A DNA stretch of 41,467 nucleotides, from contig BRYA01000578.1 of the NCBI GenBank assembly GCA_030267965.1, positions 1 to 41,467 on the forward strand, given 5' to 3'. This DNA comes from Triparma columacea. Its lineage: Eukaryota; Sar; Bolidophyceae; Parmales; Triparmaceae. The notes under the pieces are model-generated. The model was given only the letters and a program-made list of their open reading frames with translations, was not told where the DNA came from and did no database searches. Below are positions 23,161 through 32,664 of this stretch, piece by piece (within the stretch, counting starts at the first letter, position 1; every line of letters begins with the position of its first letter). The position numbers and the translations under genes are program-made.

Positions 23161-24453
23161 TCATTTCTTCTTACCCCTACCATACTTGCCCTTCTTCCCC
23201 TTCTTGCCCTTCTTCCCCGTCGCACCTGCTCCTTCCGCTACTCCCACATCCGCTCCTCCCCCCTTCGTCCCCTTCCCTGTCTTGGATCTTTCCTTGACCA
23301 TTGCCTCGCTTTCCCCCCTTTCGTTCAGAGGTCCTGTGCACTGTACCCTGTGCTCCCTCCAGTGCTTGAGCTGGCACTCCCTCGAGCAGTAGGCGACAGT
23401 ACGGCAGGGACACATATGGAGCTTGTCGCGCTCCTTGGCAGTTAGAGCCTCGCAAACAAAGCAGCAGAAGGGACGGCCTTGAAGGTAATGTTTCGTGATG
23501 TTGGTGATTGTAGGATCGCGATGGGAAGGTGGGAAAGAATCAAATTTGTCTCGAAGTACGTCGGAATCGGGCTTTCCGAGATGAAGAAATGTTGCGAACA
23601 TCTTTATTGCGCCATCTCTACTAAGCCTATCGTGTCCTCCTTTGCACGCTAGGTGGCAGTGACGAAACACATCATCCACGTCGTTGGTGGTTGGGATAGC
23701 ACCGCGCGTGAGAAACAGCCTGCATATGTCGGGTGCTCCATAACTCATAGTACGAGTAAGTGGTGAAAGTATTTCTCCACTTGTAGGGTGATTTATTGTC
23801 TTGTTCACATTTGCTCCATGATCAAGAAGTGCTATGGCCTGATCAATGTGTCCCACTTGAGCAGCAGACATTAAAAGGTTGTAAACGCCTTCCCTCGCCC
23901 CTTCCACTCGTAGGTCCATATTAGGGTCAAGTCCATGTTCTAAGAGCAATCTCAAAATTGTTGAATTGTCACTATTCCTCATTGATATCTCTGCGGCAAG
24001 GAACATGGCTTCCTTGTTGTCGAAGCCGGCCTCTAAGGTAAGCTTGACCATCTCAACGTTTTGGTGATCTGAGGCTTTTGTGAGAACTGAAATTATTAGC
24101 GAATTCCTGTCTCTACAAACGCCTAACAAAACCTCAGGACCATGTTCCTTGACATACCCCTTGATACGATCCCAGTCTTGCTCACAAGCCCTCATCAAGC
24201 ACAACTCCTGACCGTCTGTCAAACCGTCCAAACGCCAACCAACACTGCCAGCAGTGTCCACAAGGATGTCTGCGAGGATCGCCAGGCAGAATGCATCAAA
24301 GCCTCCACTTGCAGCACCCCCCCCCCCTCCTCCTGCAGCATCCCCTCCCTCACCCCCTGCATTACCACCCCCACTTCCTCTAGGGGCACCCCCAGTCCCG
24401 CCACCTGCAGGACCACCTCCCCCGGGTGGAGGCCCATCTGATCGTGATTCCAT
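23161..24453 (-). CDS. Ankyrin-MYND zinc-finger protein, paralogue 1 (Gly-rich N-terminus)
   Basis: Single exon, 430 residues. After MESRSDG there is a 45-residue Gly/Ala-rich insertion absent from the other three copies. Then come the shared parts: LTDGQELC..A.EQDWDRIKGY, about five ankyrin-like repeats (120-300; e.g. STILRLLLEHGLDPNMDL and AIALLDHGANVNKT) and a C-terminal MYND finger (about 345-385; CCFVCEAL, CPCRTVAYCSREC, HWREHRVQC). The tail is a basic GKKGKKGK..KKK run, possibly nuclear. MYND fingers bind proline-rich partners or accompany methyltransferases; no SET domain is present, so this is probably an adaptor. Here the second cysteine pair is C-x-C rather than the usual C-x2-C. 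It shares promoter and 3' flank with paralogues at 24756, 32665 and 34126. Confidence 0.9.
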   Translation of the reverse strand: MESRSDGPPPGGGGPAGGGTGGAPRGSGGGNAGGEGGDAAGGGGGGAASGGFDAFCLAILADILVDTAGSVGWRLDGLTDGQELCLMRACEQDWDRIKGYVKEHGPEVLLGVCRDRNSLIISVLTKASDHQNVEMVKLTLEAGFDNKEAMFLAAEISMRNSDNSTILRLLLEHGLDPNMDLRVEGAREGVYNLLMSAAQVGHIDQAIALLDHGANVNKTINHPTSGEILSPLTRTMSYGAPDICRLFLTRGAIPTTNDVDDVFRHCHLACKGGHDRLSRDGAIKMFATFLHLGKPDSDVLRDKFDSFPPSHRDPTITNITKHYLQGRPFCCFVCEALTAKERDKLHMCPCRTVAYCSRECQLKHWREHRVQCTGPLNERGESEAMVKERSKTGKGTKGGGADVGVAEGAGATGKKGKKGKKGKYGRGKKK

Positions 24454-24580
24454 TTTTGAGCGAACCTGCCCTAAATTTGAGTTTATAGCGGCAAATTACG
24501 ATGTGAAAGTGATCAACAAAGCCTTGAAGCTACTCCACTTTGGCAGAAGTGTCGTGTAGGTGCTAATATTGGAGTCAAAC
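24454..24580 (-). promoter_or_regulatory. Conserved promoter of MYND paralogue 1
   Basis: A TATAAA box (plus-strand tttata, 24482-24487) lies about 30 bases before the ATG, so the mRNA leader would be very short. The block out to 24580 is nearly the same as upstream of the other three paralogues, including a distal element tattagcacctacacgacac on the gene strand. Confidence 0.65.
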
Positions 24581-24755
24581 CAAAACTGCCACCAACCCCA
24601 AAATCTGTGTTCTGCTCCTCCTGGCCTCTGAAAGTTTCTTCTGAGAAATATGAAGTTGTTCATTTTCACTCTAATCGCAATAAAAAATAAGCAATTTCAT
24701 GTACATCGAATTCTGAAAAATTGATTTTAGCCGCCGCATTACTGTATTGATTCGT

Positions 24756-25907
24756 TCACTTCTTCTTACCCCTATTATTCTTGCCCTTCTTCCCCTTCTT
24801 GCCATTCTTCCCCATCGCACCTGCTCCTTCCGCTACTCCCACATCCGCTCCTCCCACATCCGCTCCTCCCCCCTTAACCCCCTTCCCTGTCTTGGATCTT
24901 TTCTTGACCATTGCCTCACTCTCCCCCCTTTCGTTCAGCGGTCCCGTGCATAGCACCTTGTGCTTCTTCCAGTGTTTGAGCTGGCACTCCCTCGAGCAGT
25001 AAGCTACAGTGCGACAGGGACACATTAGGAGCTTGTCGCGCTCCTTGGCAGTTAGAGCCTCGCAAACAAAACAGCAGAAGGGACGGCCTTGAAGGTAATG
25101 TTTCGTGATGTTGGTGATTGTAGGATCGCGATGGTAAGATGCTAAAGAATCGAATTTATCTCGAACTACGTCGGAATCGGGCTTTCCGAGATGAAGAAAT
25201 GTTGCGTACATCTTTATTGCGCCATCTCTACTAAGCCTATCGTGTTTTCCTTTGCACGCGTGGAGGCAGAGACCAAACACTAATTGCACGTCGTCGGTGG
25301 TTGGAATAGCACCGCGCGTGAGAAACAGCCTGAAAATGTCGCGTGCTCCATACTCCATAGTACAAGTAAGTGGTGAAAGAACACTTCCATCATCAGGGTT
25401 AAACATTATCTTGTTCACATTTGCTCCATGATCGAGAAGTGCTATGGCCTGATCAATGTGTCCCCATTGAGTAGCAGACACTAAAAGGTTGTAATTTCCT
25501 TCCAACCCTTTGCATTGTAGGTCCATATTAGGGTCAAGACCATGTTCTAAGAGCAATCTCAAGATTGTTGAATTGTCATATTTACTTATTGATATATTTG
25601 CGGCAACGTACATGGCTTCCTCGTTGTCGAAGCCAGCCTCTAAGGTAAGCTTGACCATTTCATCATTTTGGTGATGTGAGGCCTCTGTGAGGACTGAAGT
25701 TACCCTCCATTCCTCATCCTTATGAACGCCTAACAAAACCTCAGGACCATGTTCCTTGGCATACCCCTTGATACGGTCCCAGTCTTGCTCACAAGCCCAA
25801 TCTATGCACAATTCCTGACCGTCTGTCAAATCGTCCAAACTAGATACTGCCACATTTGTGGTCTCTGATGAATTGTGTGACGATTCTCGCTCTGATTGTG
25901 ATTCCAT
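24756..25907 (-). CDS. Ankyrin-MYND zinc-finger protein, paralogue 2
   Basis: Single exon, 383 residues. I place the start at MESQSERESS (25907) because it matches the other copies and sits 28 bases after the conserved TATA box; the frame is open a little further upstream but that part is promoter. Order: Ser/Thr-rich leader, DDLTDGQELC, about five ankyrin-like repeats, then a MYND finger with the same cysteine and histidine ligands as its neighbour (CPCRTVAYCSREC) and a Lys-rich tail. It differs from paralogue 1 mainly in the short N-terminus, in ankyrin surface positions, and by having GGADVGGADVG in the linker before the basic tail. It lies head-to-tail with paralogue 1, 302 bases apart. 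Confidence 0.9.
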   Translation of the reverse strand: MESQSERESSHNSSETTNVAVSSLDDLTDGQELCIDWACEQDWDRIKGYAKEHGPEVLLGVHKDEEWRVTSVLTEASHHQNDEMVKLTLEAGFDNEEAMYVAANISISKYDNSTILRLLLEHGLDPNMDLQCKGLEGNYNLLVSATQWGHIDQAIALLDHGANVNKIMFNPDDGSVLSPLTCTMEYGARDIFRLFLTRGAIPTTDDVQLVFGLCLHACKGKHDRLSRDGAIKMYATFLHLGKPDSDVVRDKFDSLASYHRDPTITNITKHYLQGRPFCCFVCEALTAKERDKLLMCPCRTVAYCSRECQLKHWKKHKVLCTGPLNERGESEAMVKKRSKTGKGVKGGGADVGGADVGVAEGAGAMGKNGKKGKKGKNNRGKKK

Positions 25908-26040
25908 TTTGAGCGAACCTATCCCAAATGTAAGTTTATAGCGGCAAATTACGACGTGAAACTTATCAACAAAGCTTTCAAACTGCTCCACGTAGGCAGA
26001 AGTGTCGTGTAGGTGCTAATATTGGAGTCCAACCAAAACT
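25908..26040 (-). promoter_or_regulatory. Conserved promoter of MYND paralogue 2
   Basis: The TATA box (plus-strand tttata, 25935-25940) is 28 bases upstream of the ATG. The block up to the ctaatattgg element near 26020 matches the other three paralogues' promoters with few substitutions. Confidence 0.65.
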
Positions 26041-26117
26041 GCATCTGTTCCTCCTCTCTCTGATTAAATTGGAGAAATATGAAATGGTTAATTCTCACGC
26101 TAATCAATGCCGTTCGA

Positions 26118-27969
26118 TTAGAAGACGCCAGTCTTAGTTAATTTCCAAACCATAATAACCCCCATCGCCGTCGCCCCCCCCAGTGTCCCCCAAACAACCT
26201 TCGGGAAAGCCCCTTCCTCTTGTTCAATTCCGTTATTAATATTCATCCCAAAGAAGCTCCCCACCAGTCCCGCAGCCGCCAAACACGCCGTAACCAAGCT
26301 AAGTAATGTGTTATACGCAAGCAGTCTATTCCTATTCCTATCCAGCTGCATCGACACAAGTTCCTCCGTGCTTTGAACTTGTCCTCTTAATAACTTCAAA
26401 CCGTTAAGCGTGCTTAACGACTGCTGTGAATACGCCTCGATTATCAACTCAGGTTCATCACCTTCCTCCTCCAGTACAGTTTTACTAACCGGTTGTATGA
26501 ATTTATCAGGTTCCGTTATGAGCTTTGTTAAATTCATCAACGCTAAATCCTCATCCTCACCTAGGACCTCCTCCATTGCACGATCCATACCTTCAGTACG
26601 TCCCTCGAGTATGCTTATCTCGTTCTTACATTGTCTTAATAATTCCTGTGCATTCTCAACCGCCCCCGCGCTTAACGTAGCACTTCTCTTAAGTGTATCG
26701 GTTGTAGCAATGACTTTGGAAGAGAGGGTTCGGAATTCCTTGTCCACGACCTCGCAGGCGGCCTGGAGGACGGAGTCGAGGCATACTAACTCGAAGGATA
26801 TGTCGGTTTGAATGTACGAGGACTCTTCGAGGGATGATGAACTTGGGGGTACGGGGGTACTCGCTGTGTGAGGTGGGTGTTTTGGAGGTGATGAAAGGGT
26901 GGTGGTGGTGTTAGGGTGTGTAGGGGTTAGGCGTCTCTCGTTGGTGTTAACTTTCAAAGTTAGGTGTTAATCCTTTCCCCTTACCTGATCCTCTCATCCC
27001 CTTCAATTCAACCTCCCCAAAGACGTCTTCAACCTTCTGTTTAATCCCTCCCCTCACGCTTTTCTCCAACCCCAGCACAACACCATCAGCACCATCAGGT
27101 ACTAACAGTAACACTCTATCGCGTAAGATAATCGCTCTAAGAGGATCGAAGTTAATTAATATAACATGACGACGTACGATCAATGCTGGGAGGTTGGATT
27201 TGGAAAACGGTGTCACCATCCTCCGCATGTCTCTCGGGTGTAAATACCCACCCAACGGACTGTGGTGATTCTTGGGGGTGGATGCAGGGGGACTTGAAGA
27301 GCTACCGTATGAGGCTGAACGTGACCGAGGAAGGGGGGAGGAGGTGGTTTCCTCAACTTGGACCATTCGCTGGATGTAGTTGTAGAGATCGCGGAGACGC
27401 ATCTCACGGAAGATACCAGGAGAAGCTGGGGAGGTGGGGGTTGGGGCCGTCAGCTGAGAATTGTGGGGGGGGAGGGAAGGGGGGGGGGGGGGTGTTATGG
27501 AGTTGGGTGGGCTAGCTCTTTGTGGAAGGGTGGAGCTAGGACGAAAGGGAGGGTTAGGGGATTCTCTCACCTCAAATACCATTATGTAGTGAAGCCTTTC
27601 AGTCAGGACTAATGCGGGTCGAAAGCGACGAGGCGGGGTTTTGCGGAGTGTAAGTTGTGGGGAGGGGGACTTGTGGCGTGATTTTTGGTGGCGAATATCA
27701 TACACGCTAGAAACATTGTGGGTATGGGTTCTTCTCTTCATTGGAACAATTAATACTGGTCTCAACAAACAACAACATCTCCCGTCTCCCCCAGTCCTCT
27801 TACCAGATTTCCTAACAGAGGCCTCTTTCCTTCCACCTCTAACAAACATTCCCTTCCCTGGGCTCATTGCGAATCTTGGTGGGCTTGGTGGTGTGCTATT
27901 TGTGATGTTATTAGTGCCGTTATTAGTGCCGTTATTAGGACTTCCTAATTCAATTTGTATGTGCGACAT
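26118..27969 (-). CDS. MRS2/CorA-type magnesium transporter
   Basis: Two exons, 27969-26985 and 26863-26118, joined in phase 1, give 576 residues. The N-terminal 220 residues are low-complexity (Pro/Ser/Asn-rich) with a basic stretch and may hold a targeting signal. The MRS2 core follows: HPRDMRRM....., PALIVRRHVILINFDPLRAIILRDRVLLL, a helical domain (SFELVCLDSVLQAACEV, then a long charged coiled region) and two C-terminal membrane helices. Helix 1 ends in the diagnostic G-M-N filter (SFFGMNINN), the loop carries the acidic E.EEGAF, and helix 2 is VVWGTLGGATAMGVIMVWKL. The family forms pentameric Mg2+ channels in mitochondrial, plastid or vacuolar membranes. Location here is not clear. Its 5' end faces the gene at 28297. 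Confidence 0.88.
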
Positions 27970-28296
27970 TTTAAGTTATGAGAAGACGATTTAAGAGAAA
28001 TATGGGGAAATGAAATGAGGAAAGCGGAGGGATGAAGTACAATGAGGAGCAATTTAAAGCTAATTTGAAGGTTATACGCACTGAATATCACTCAAGGGGT
28101 ATGTAATAGGTATATAATAGGTGTGTATGTAGATAGAATTGACGTATTTGCGAAAATGAATCAATAAAACCAGGAATTGAAATAACTACAAAATCCCTGT
28201 CTTTTTCCACTTCTCTTTGAAGTTTCCCTTACGTTCCTCTCTTCAGGCGCTCAACGCACAAGTCACCTCGTCCTTTCTTCAAGGAACCTTCCAATC
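27970..28296. other. Divergent intergenic region with a splice-donor-like relic
   Basis: About 330 bases between the MRS2-like gene and the tRNA-binding-like gene. On the minus strand, 28272-28246 (gacgaggtgacttgtgcg and onward) matches the mini-exon end and intron start of the START gene (5628-5602) at about 24 of 27 bases. No gene is visible that would use it. The rest is AT-rich, with nothing else recognised. Confidence 0.55.
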
Positions 28297-28812
28297 ATGT
28301 ATACAAACTATGCAATCGCAACCTGTATAACAATAGAAGATATGAAGTCACCTCTCCGTTTAACAACGATGGACATTGGTTCCTCTTCGCATCTATCAAT
28401 CGTAACTAACTCATCTTTAGTTAGGTCGGGTTCAAAGTACATCATAGCCATGTCAGGAGCCATAGTACCAGCAGGCTCCTCCGCAGAGGACGACGGTGTA
28501 ATCGTAGTCAAAACTACAACCGTTGGAGGAAGGAAAAGCGAAGGTATAATCTGCGACGCACCCATGCTTGGTTGGGGTAGCACTAACTCAGGTGTACCTG
28601 TATTCCTAACTGGTTCAGAGTACGTTAACGGTGACACACCACCCTCTAGTAAACCTGGTAGAGGTGTCGTCGGAGGAGGAGGGGAGGTGAGGGAGGATAT
28701 GAAGGTTGAAACGGAACCACTGTTCGAGAAGAAAATGACGAAGGAGGAGAAGAAAGCTGCAGCAAAGGCTAAGAGAGAAGCCAAGAGGGCAGCGAAGGAG
28801 GCGGGGAAATGA
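28297..28812 (+). CDS. Small tRNA-binding-domain-like protein
   Basis: Single exon, 171 residues from an ATG at 28297. The middle part (about 45-125) resembles the OB-fold tRNA-binding domain seen in PheRS-beta and EMAPII: KYIIAMSGAIVPAG, a VVVKTT(T)VGGRKSEGIICDAPMLGW segment like the V.G..SEGMLCS..LGW core, and a GSEYVNGDTPP close. It lacks the HPDADKL start of the 13605-14367 protein, so it is another branch. The C-terminus is a long Lys/Ala helix (KKMTKEEKKAAAKAKREAKRA), probably nucleic-acid binding. A further upstream exon cannot be ruled out. Role inferred: tRNA handling; it sits beside a translation-factor gene. Confidence 0.6.
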   Translation: MYTNYAIATCITIEDMKSPLRLTTMDIGSSSHLSIVTNSSLVRSGSKYIIAMSGAIVPAGSSAEDDGVIVVKTTTVGGRKSEGIICDAPMLGWGSTNSGVPVFLTGSEYVNGDTPPSSKPGRGVVGGGGEVREDMKVETEPLFEKKMTKEEKKAAAKAKREAKRAAKEAGK

Positions 28813-28938
28813 GGAGTGGAGTGTTAAGTAATGCTATAGAAGGCACCACTCCCATGAACGGTTATATCAAAGCTCTCGATTAAAAGTCTATATCCCTCTT
28901 CCCCCCCCCCCCCAAGCCTCCAGCTTCTGTAATCTCTC

Positions 28939-30269
28939 TTATAGTTCCTCTTCGTCCCAAAGTGTCCCGACATCCTCCAACCTAGTTTCCATAACCTTCC
29001 CCGCGTTCTGTCTTGGTGTCCATACGCAGTTATGTCTACCCATACCTTCCTTAACCAATCTCCTCCCTTCATTAACCATCCCATACCCTTCCAACGCCCT
29101 GCCAATATACTCATCTAAATCGAACATACATAATGGGTTAATATTAAGTTCCCTCCTCTTGGCTTGTAGTGTTATTTTTACTTGATGACCCTTGGAGAGG
29201 GATTGGATCGCACGGGTTATTAGACGATCGCGATCGTGGGTACCTATACCACCCCCAAACTTGAACTCTTTGACGGACTTTAAGAGGGTAAGGGGTGGGG
29301 GGGGGGAGAGGGAAGGAAGATGAGAGTTGGTGTGTGAGACGGTTTGAGTGACTGAGGTCTTTCTTTTCTCTGTCTTTGCCTCTGTTTCTGTCTCTCTTTT
29401 CTCTTCCCTATACGTTCATCTCACCTTCTGTTTGTTCTTCGGTGCATCCCTCGCTTCTCTTTCCTTCCTTCTTTTTTCCTTCTCAATTTCCTCCAAGTCA
29501 ACGCACTTAACAATAACCTCTTTCCCCGCCCTCACGTTACCCTCCGGTGTTATGAGTGTGAAATCTAAACCTAAGGACTTGCAGATATCCCAAGCCTCAC
29601 GCAAGGTACCTACCTTGCTCTCGCTTTTGTTTGTGGACTTGTTCTCGTATACCACCCTGCAGCTGTTTACCTTCCTACCCTCGAGGAACTTTACGAGCTT
29701 CACGTTGGAGAGCTGGACCTTGGACATTGCCAGTTTATGGGCGGCTTTAGCCTGCTGGTCCCGGGAGAGACGGACGGGGCGAGGCTTACCGGAGGGCCTC
29801 TTATTTACACGAGGGGCGGAGGCGGTGGTGTTGGAGTGGACTATGTCAAAGTCAGCGAAGGGATTGGAGGAGGGAGGAACCTGGGGGAGGGAGATATAAT
29901 TAGTCGGGACGAGGTGAGTAGATGCCTTGAGTTGAGATGACTTGTGCACGACTCCTGAGCCCATCTCACCTGTGTGTTGTTGTTGTTGTTTTTGTTGTTG
30001 TTGTTGTTATTTCTACCCCCTCCAGAATCTGGGCTCACACCCCCCTTCCTGAACGGTTTTTTCTTCGGGAAGTGTCCTTTGGTTACTGCCTTGCTTGAGG
30101 GCTTCTGAGGCACACCCGTTCGAAGGAGGACTGGGGAAGATTTATAGAGGGATATAGGGGTTGCATTTGCGTACGTACGGGAGGGAGGGAATGTAATGTG
30201 GGGGATTGAGGGACGAGATAGATTGAAGAGGGTCGTAGTGGGGCGTAACTTGAGGATATGGGAAAACAT
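28939..30269 (-). CDS. Organellar (probably mitochondrial) translation initiation factor IF-3
   Basis: Exons 30269-29970, 29880-29425 and 29277-28939, all phase 0, give 364 residues. The start (MFSHILKLRPTTTLFNLSRP) is an Arg/Ser/hydroxylated, acid-free helix typical of a mitochondrial presequence, followed by a basic linker and a poly-Asn run (NNNNNNKNNNNN) encoded by AAC repeats. The N-domain (about 165-235) has VGTLREAWDICKSLGLDFTLITPEGN, matching the IF-3 pattern G...L.EA...A...GLDLV...P. A Lys/Arg helix linker (EKEKRRKEREARD) leads to the C-domain: VKEFKFGGGIGTHDRDRLITRAIQ, GHQVKITLQAKRREL. IF-3 binds the small ribosomal subunit, keeps subunits apart and checks the start codon. It converges with the gene at 28297. 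Confidence 0.82.
29971..30011 (-). repeat. AAC trinucleotide repeat coding poly-Asn
   Basis: About 13 codons of nearly pure AAC (ttg/gtt on plus) at the end of the first IF-3 exon code for an Asn run interrupted by one Lys. It abuts the splice donor, so length variation would not shift the frame. Confidence 0.85.
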
Positions 30270-30467
30270 GGGGAATCGAGTAGGGATCAGGGCACTAAAT
30301 GGGGTTTAGGGGAGTGATTAGGGGGTAATTTGGGGGGATATAATGAAGAAAGAGGGTAAAAGAATAGTAGAAGGTCGTTCAAACGTCAGGGACTTTCAGT
30401 CTCAGTTTAATTCTGGAGCTTTTTCTCAAGCTCTTCTCTGCTCTTCGTCGGAGTCCCAATTCTTGAG

Positions 30468-32299
30468 ATGTCAATTGTTGGAAGCCCAGATGCCACCAAT
30501 GTCACAATTACGCTTGGTAAGTCCTTCAATTGCTTTGAGGTTACGATATCTTCGTCATGTGTTTAATAATTTGCTGATATGATGTAGGGAAGGGCTTTGA
30601 AATCCAAACCAAACACTCCACACTCAATCGTGTCATATTACAAGAGATTTAGTACTATATAGGTAATACTCTCAATTAAAACAGACACCAAGGTGAAAGA
30701 TAAACACTATAGTCATCACTGCAATAAGGACAGCGTCCAAGAAGAGGCCAAAATGCCACATTTTAGGGCACAGACATGGAGACGACATGGGTTGGATGTT
30801 GGTGGAATGATTGCAGAATGCTAACCCTGTTGAAAACAAAAAATACTCGTCTCATCACTTCGCAGTCGGGGGGGGAAACTCCACCCACTGTCTGGCCCCT
30901 CTAATCTGTGCAGCTGGTATTAATTACACTTGCAACATCTTGACAAGGAGGCCAGAGGATTGGGCAGAGGTTATCGAGATGACCAACGAGGACCAGGGAT
31001 GGATGAGAGTCGATTCCATTAAGGGAAGGTGAGCGACCACAATTTTCATAGTGGGATTGATGTCGACGCGCGAAACTAATCCCTCCTCTCCTCCCCACAC
31101 AGGCCCTCCATAATTACCTCCGACCCCTCACTCGTAATCCCCCAATCCGACATCGTCTGGTTTGCCGGCGTTCCTATCCACCACAACCCCGCCCTCTTAT
31201 CTTTAATCGCTCCCCACCTCGACTCCTCCCGTCACGTTTTCATCGGTTCCATCTGTTGCTACGGTGGTTTCAACTGGGTCGTCCGCTCCGTCCTCGGCCC
31301 AGGTAACTACACACCGTTCGGGACGAACCTCATCCCTTGGTGCTGTGGCACGAAAAAATACGGGAGAGAGGGGGTGGTGTTCGGTGCGAAGAGGCTACTG
31401 AGGATCGTGACGAGCGAGGGGAAGGACAGACTCAGGTTGAAGGAGGTGAGCATGAAGCAAGCATCACACTCTTTTGTCTCACCTTAGTTCCTAAATTAAC
31501 CCCCCACCATCCCTCAAGGTCCTCTACCCTGTCCTCCGTCAGCCTCTCGGCGACACCCATTTCCTCGCTTCCACCCTCTGGCCTAACAACGCCTCCCTCC
31601 ACCCTCCTATCCTCTACGGTTTGTTCAAGGACTGGGACGGTTCCAGCCCCTTCCCCGCCGACACCCTCCCCGTCTACATCTACAAGGAGCTCTCGAAAGA
31701 GAGCGCTGAGGCGGTCTGCAGGATGGACGACGAGCTGGTGGCAATCGTTAAAGCACTAAGGGAGAGATTCCCTGATGACCCGTTCCTTAAGCATGACTTC
31801 TCGATGAAGGAATGCATCATGGAAAACTACGAGGAACAGGTGAGAAAGGCGGACCGAAACATAACCTATACTCAACGAGAGAAACATATTTATCACGCCC
31901 TCAACCCCCCCCTTCCCTCATCACACACAAAATTGCCTTCCCCCCCCTTAGGTCCTTGATCCCAGTACCACCGCTACATGCATTTCAACGAACGCCGCGT
32001 TCTCTCAGCATAAGATCCCCTACACCTCTCTTGGCCCAAACTTAATCGTTCCCACCCTCGCCCACAAGTTCTTCGAGACCGATTTACCCTTCGGTATAAT
32101 AACCTTCAAGGACATCGCGACCATGGTTGGGGTGCCTACGCCTATGATGGACGAACTGGTGATGTGGAACCAGAGGTTGATTGGGAAGGAGTATGTTACG
32201 AAAGGGGAGGATGGGGTGGTTAGGATTGAGGGGAAGGATAAAAGGGAATGTGTTTGCCCGACGAGTATGGGGATCAAGGTTGAAGACCTTATTAAGTAA
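30468..32299 (+). CDS. Opine-dehydrogenase-like NAD(P)-dependent oxidoreductase
   Basis: Five exons, 30468-30516, 30866-31028, 31103-31445, 31519-31839 and 31952-32299, phases 1, 2, 0 and 0, give 407 residues. The 16-codon first exon ends within the first beta-strand, so the join creates TITLVGGGNSTHCLAPL, a Rossmann fold with a GGGN loop; the matching phase strongly supports this tiny exon. NILTRRPEDW follows as the second strand and cofactor-specificity region. The later part fits the octopine/nopaline dehydrogenase fold: IVWFAGVPIHHNPALL, FGTNLIPWCCGTKKYG, then a helical domain (NNASLHPPILYGLF with Asn-x-x-x-x-His-Pro, the family's substrate-site pattern) and a C-terminal cap. Opine dehydrogenases join an amino acid to a keto acid by reductive amination, or the reverse. 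The actual substrate is unknown. Confidence 0.75.
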
Positions 32300-32519
32300 G
32301 GGAAGAGGGGGAGGGGACATAAGAGAGATAAGGGGAAAAGATGGAAGATAACGATGCAATAATTTAAGAGAACATTAAAAAACAAAAAAACTTGATTACG
32401 AGGATTGCAATTAGCGTGAGAATCAACAATTTCATATTTCTCGGACGGAATGTTGTCCCCTCCTGCTTCCAAGAAGAAACTTTCTCAGAGGCAGGAGGAA
32501 ACAGAGCACAGATTTTGGG

Positions 32520-32664
32520 GTTGGTGTGGTGGCAGTTTTTGGTTGGGCATATTAGCACCTACACGACACTTCTGCCTAAGTGGAGTAGCTTTAAGGCTTT
32601 GTTGATCACTTTCACGCCGTAATTTGCCGCTATAAACTTACATTCGGGATACGTTCGCTCAAAA
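32520..32664 (+). promoter_or_regulatory. Conserved promoter of MYND paralogue 3
   Basis: ccgctataaactta with TATAAA at 32631-32636 lies about 30 bases before the ATG. Further upstream are gttgatcac, acttctgcc and the tattagcacctacacgacac element shared with the other three copies. Confidence 0.65.

Noticed and set aside
32020..32472. Minus-strand frame opposite the opine-dehydrogenase-like gene
   Set aside because: It is antisense to a well-supported exon and its composition reflects the opposite strand.
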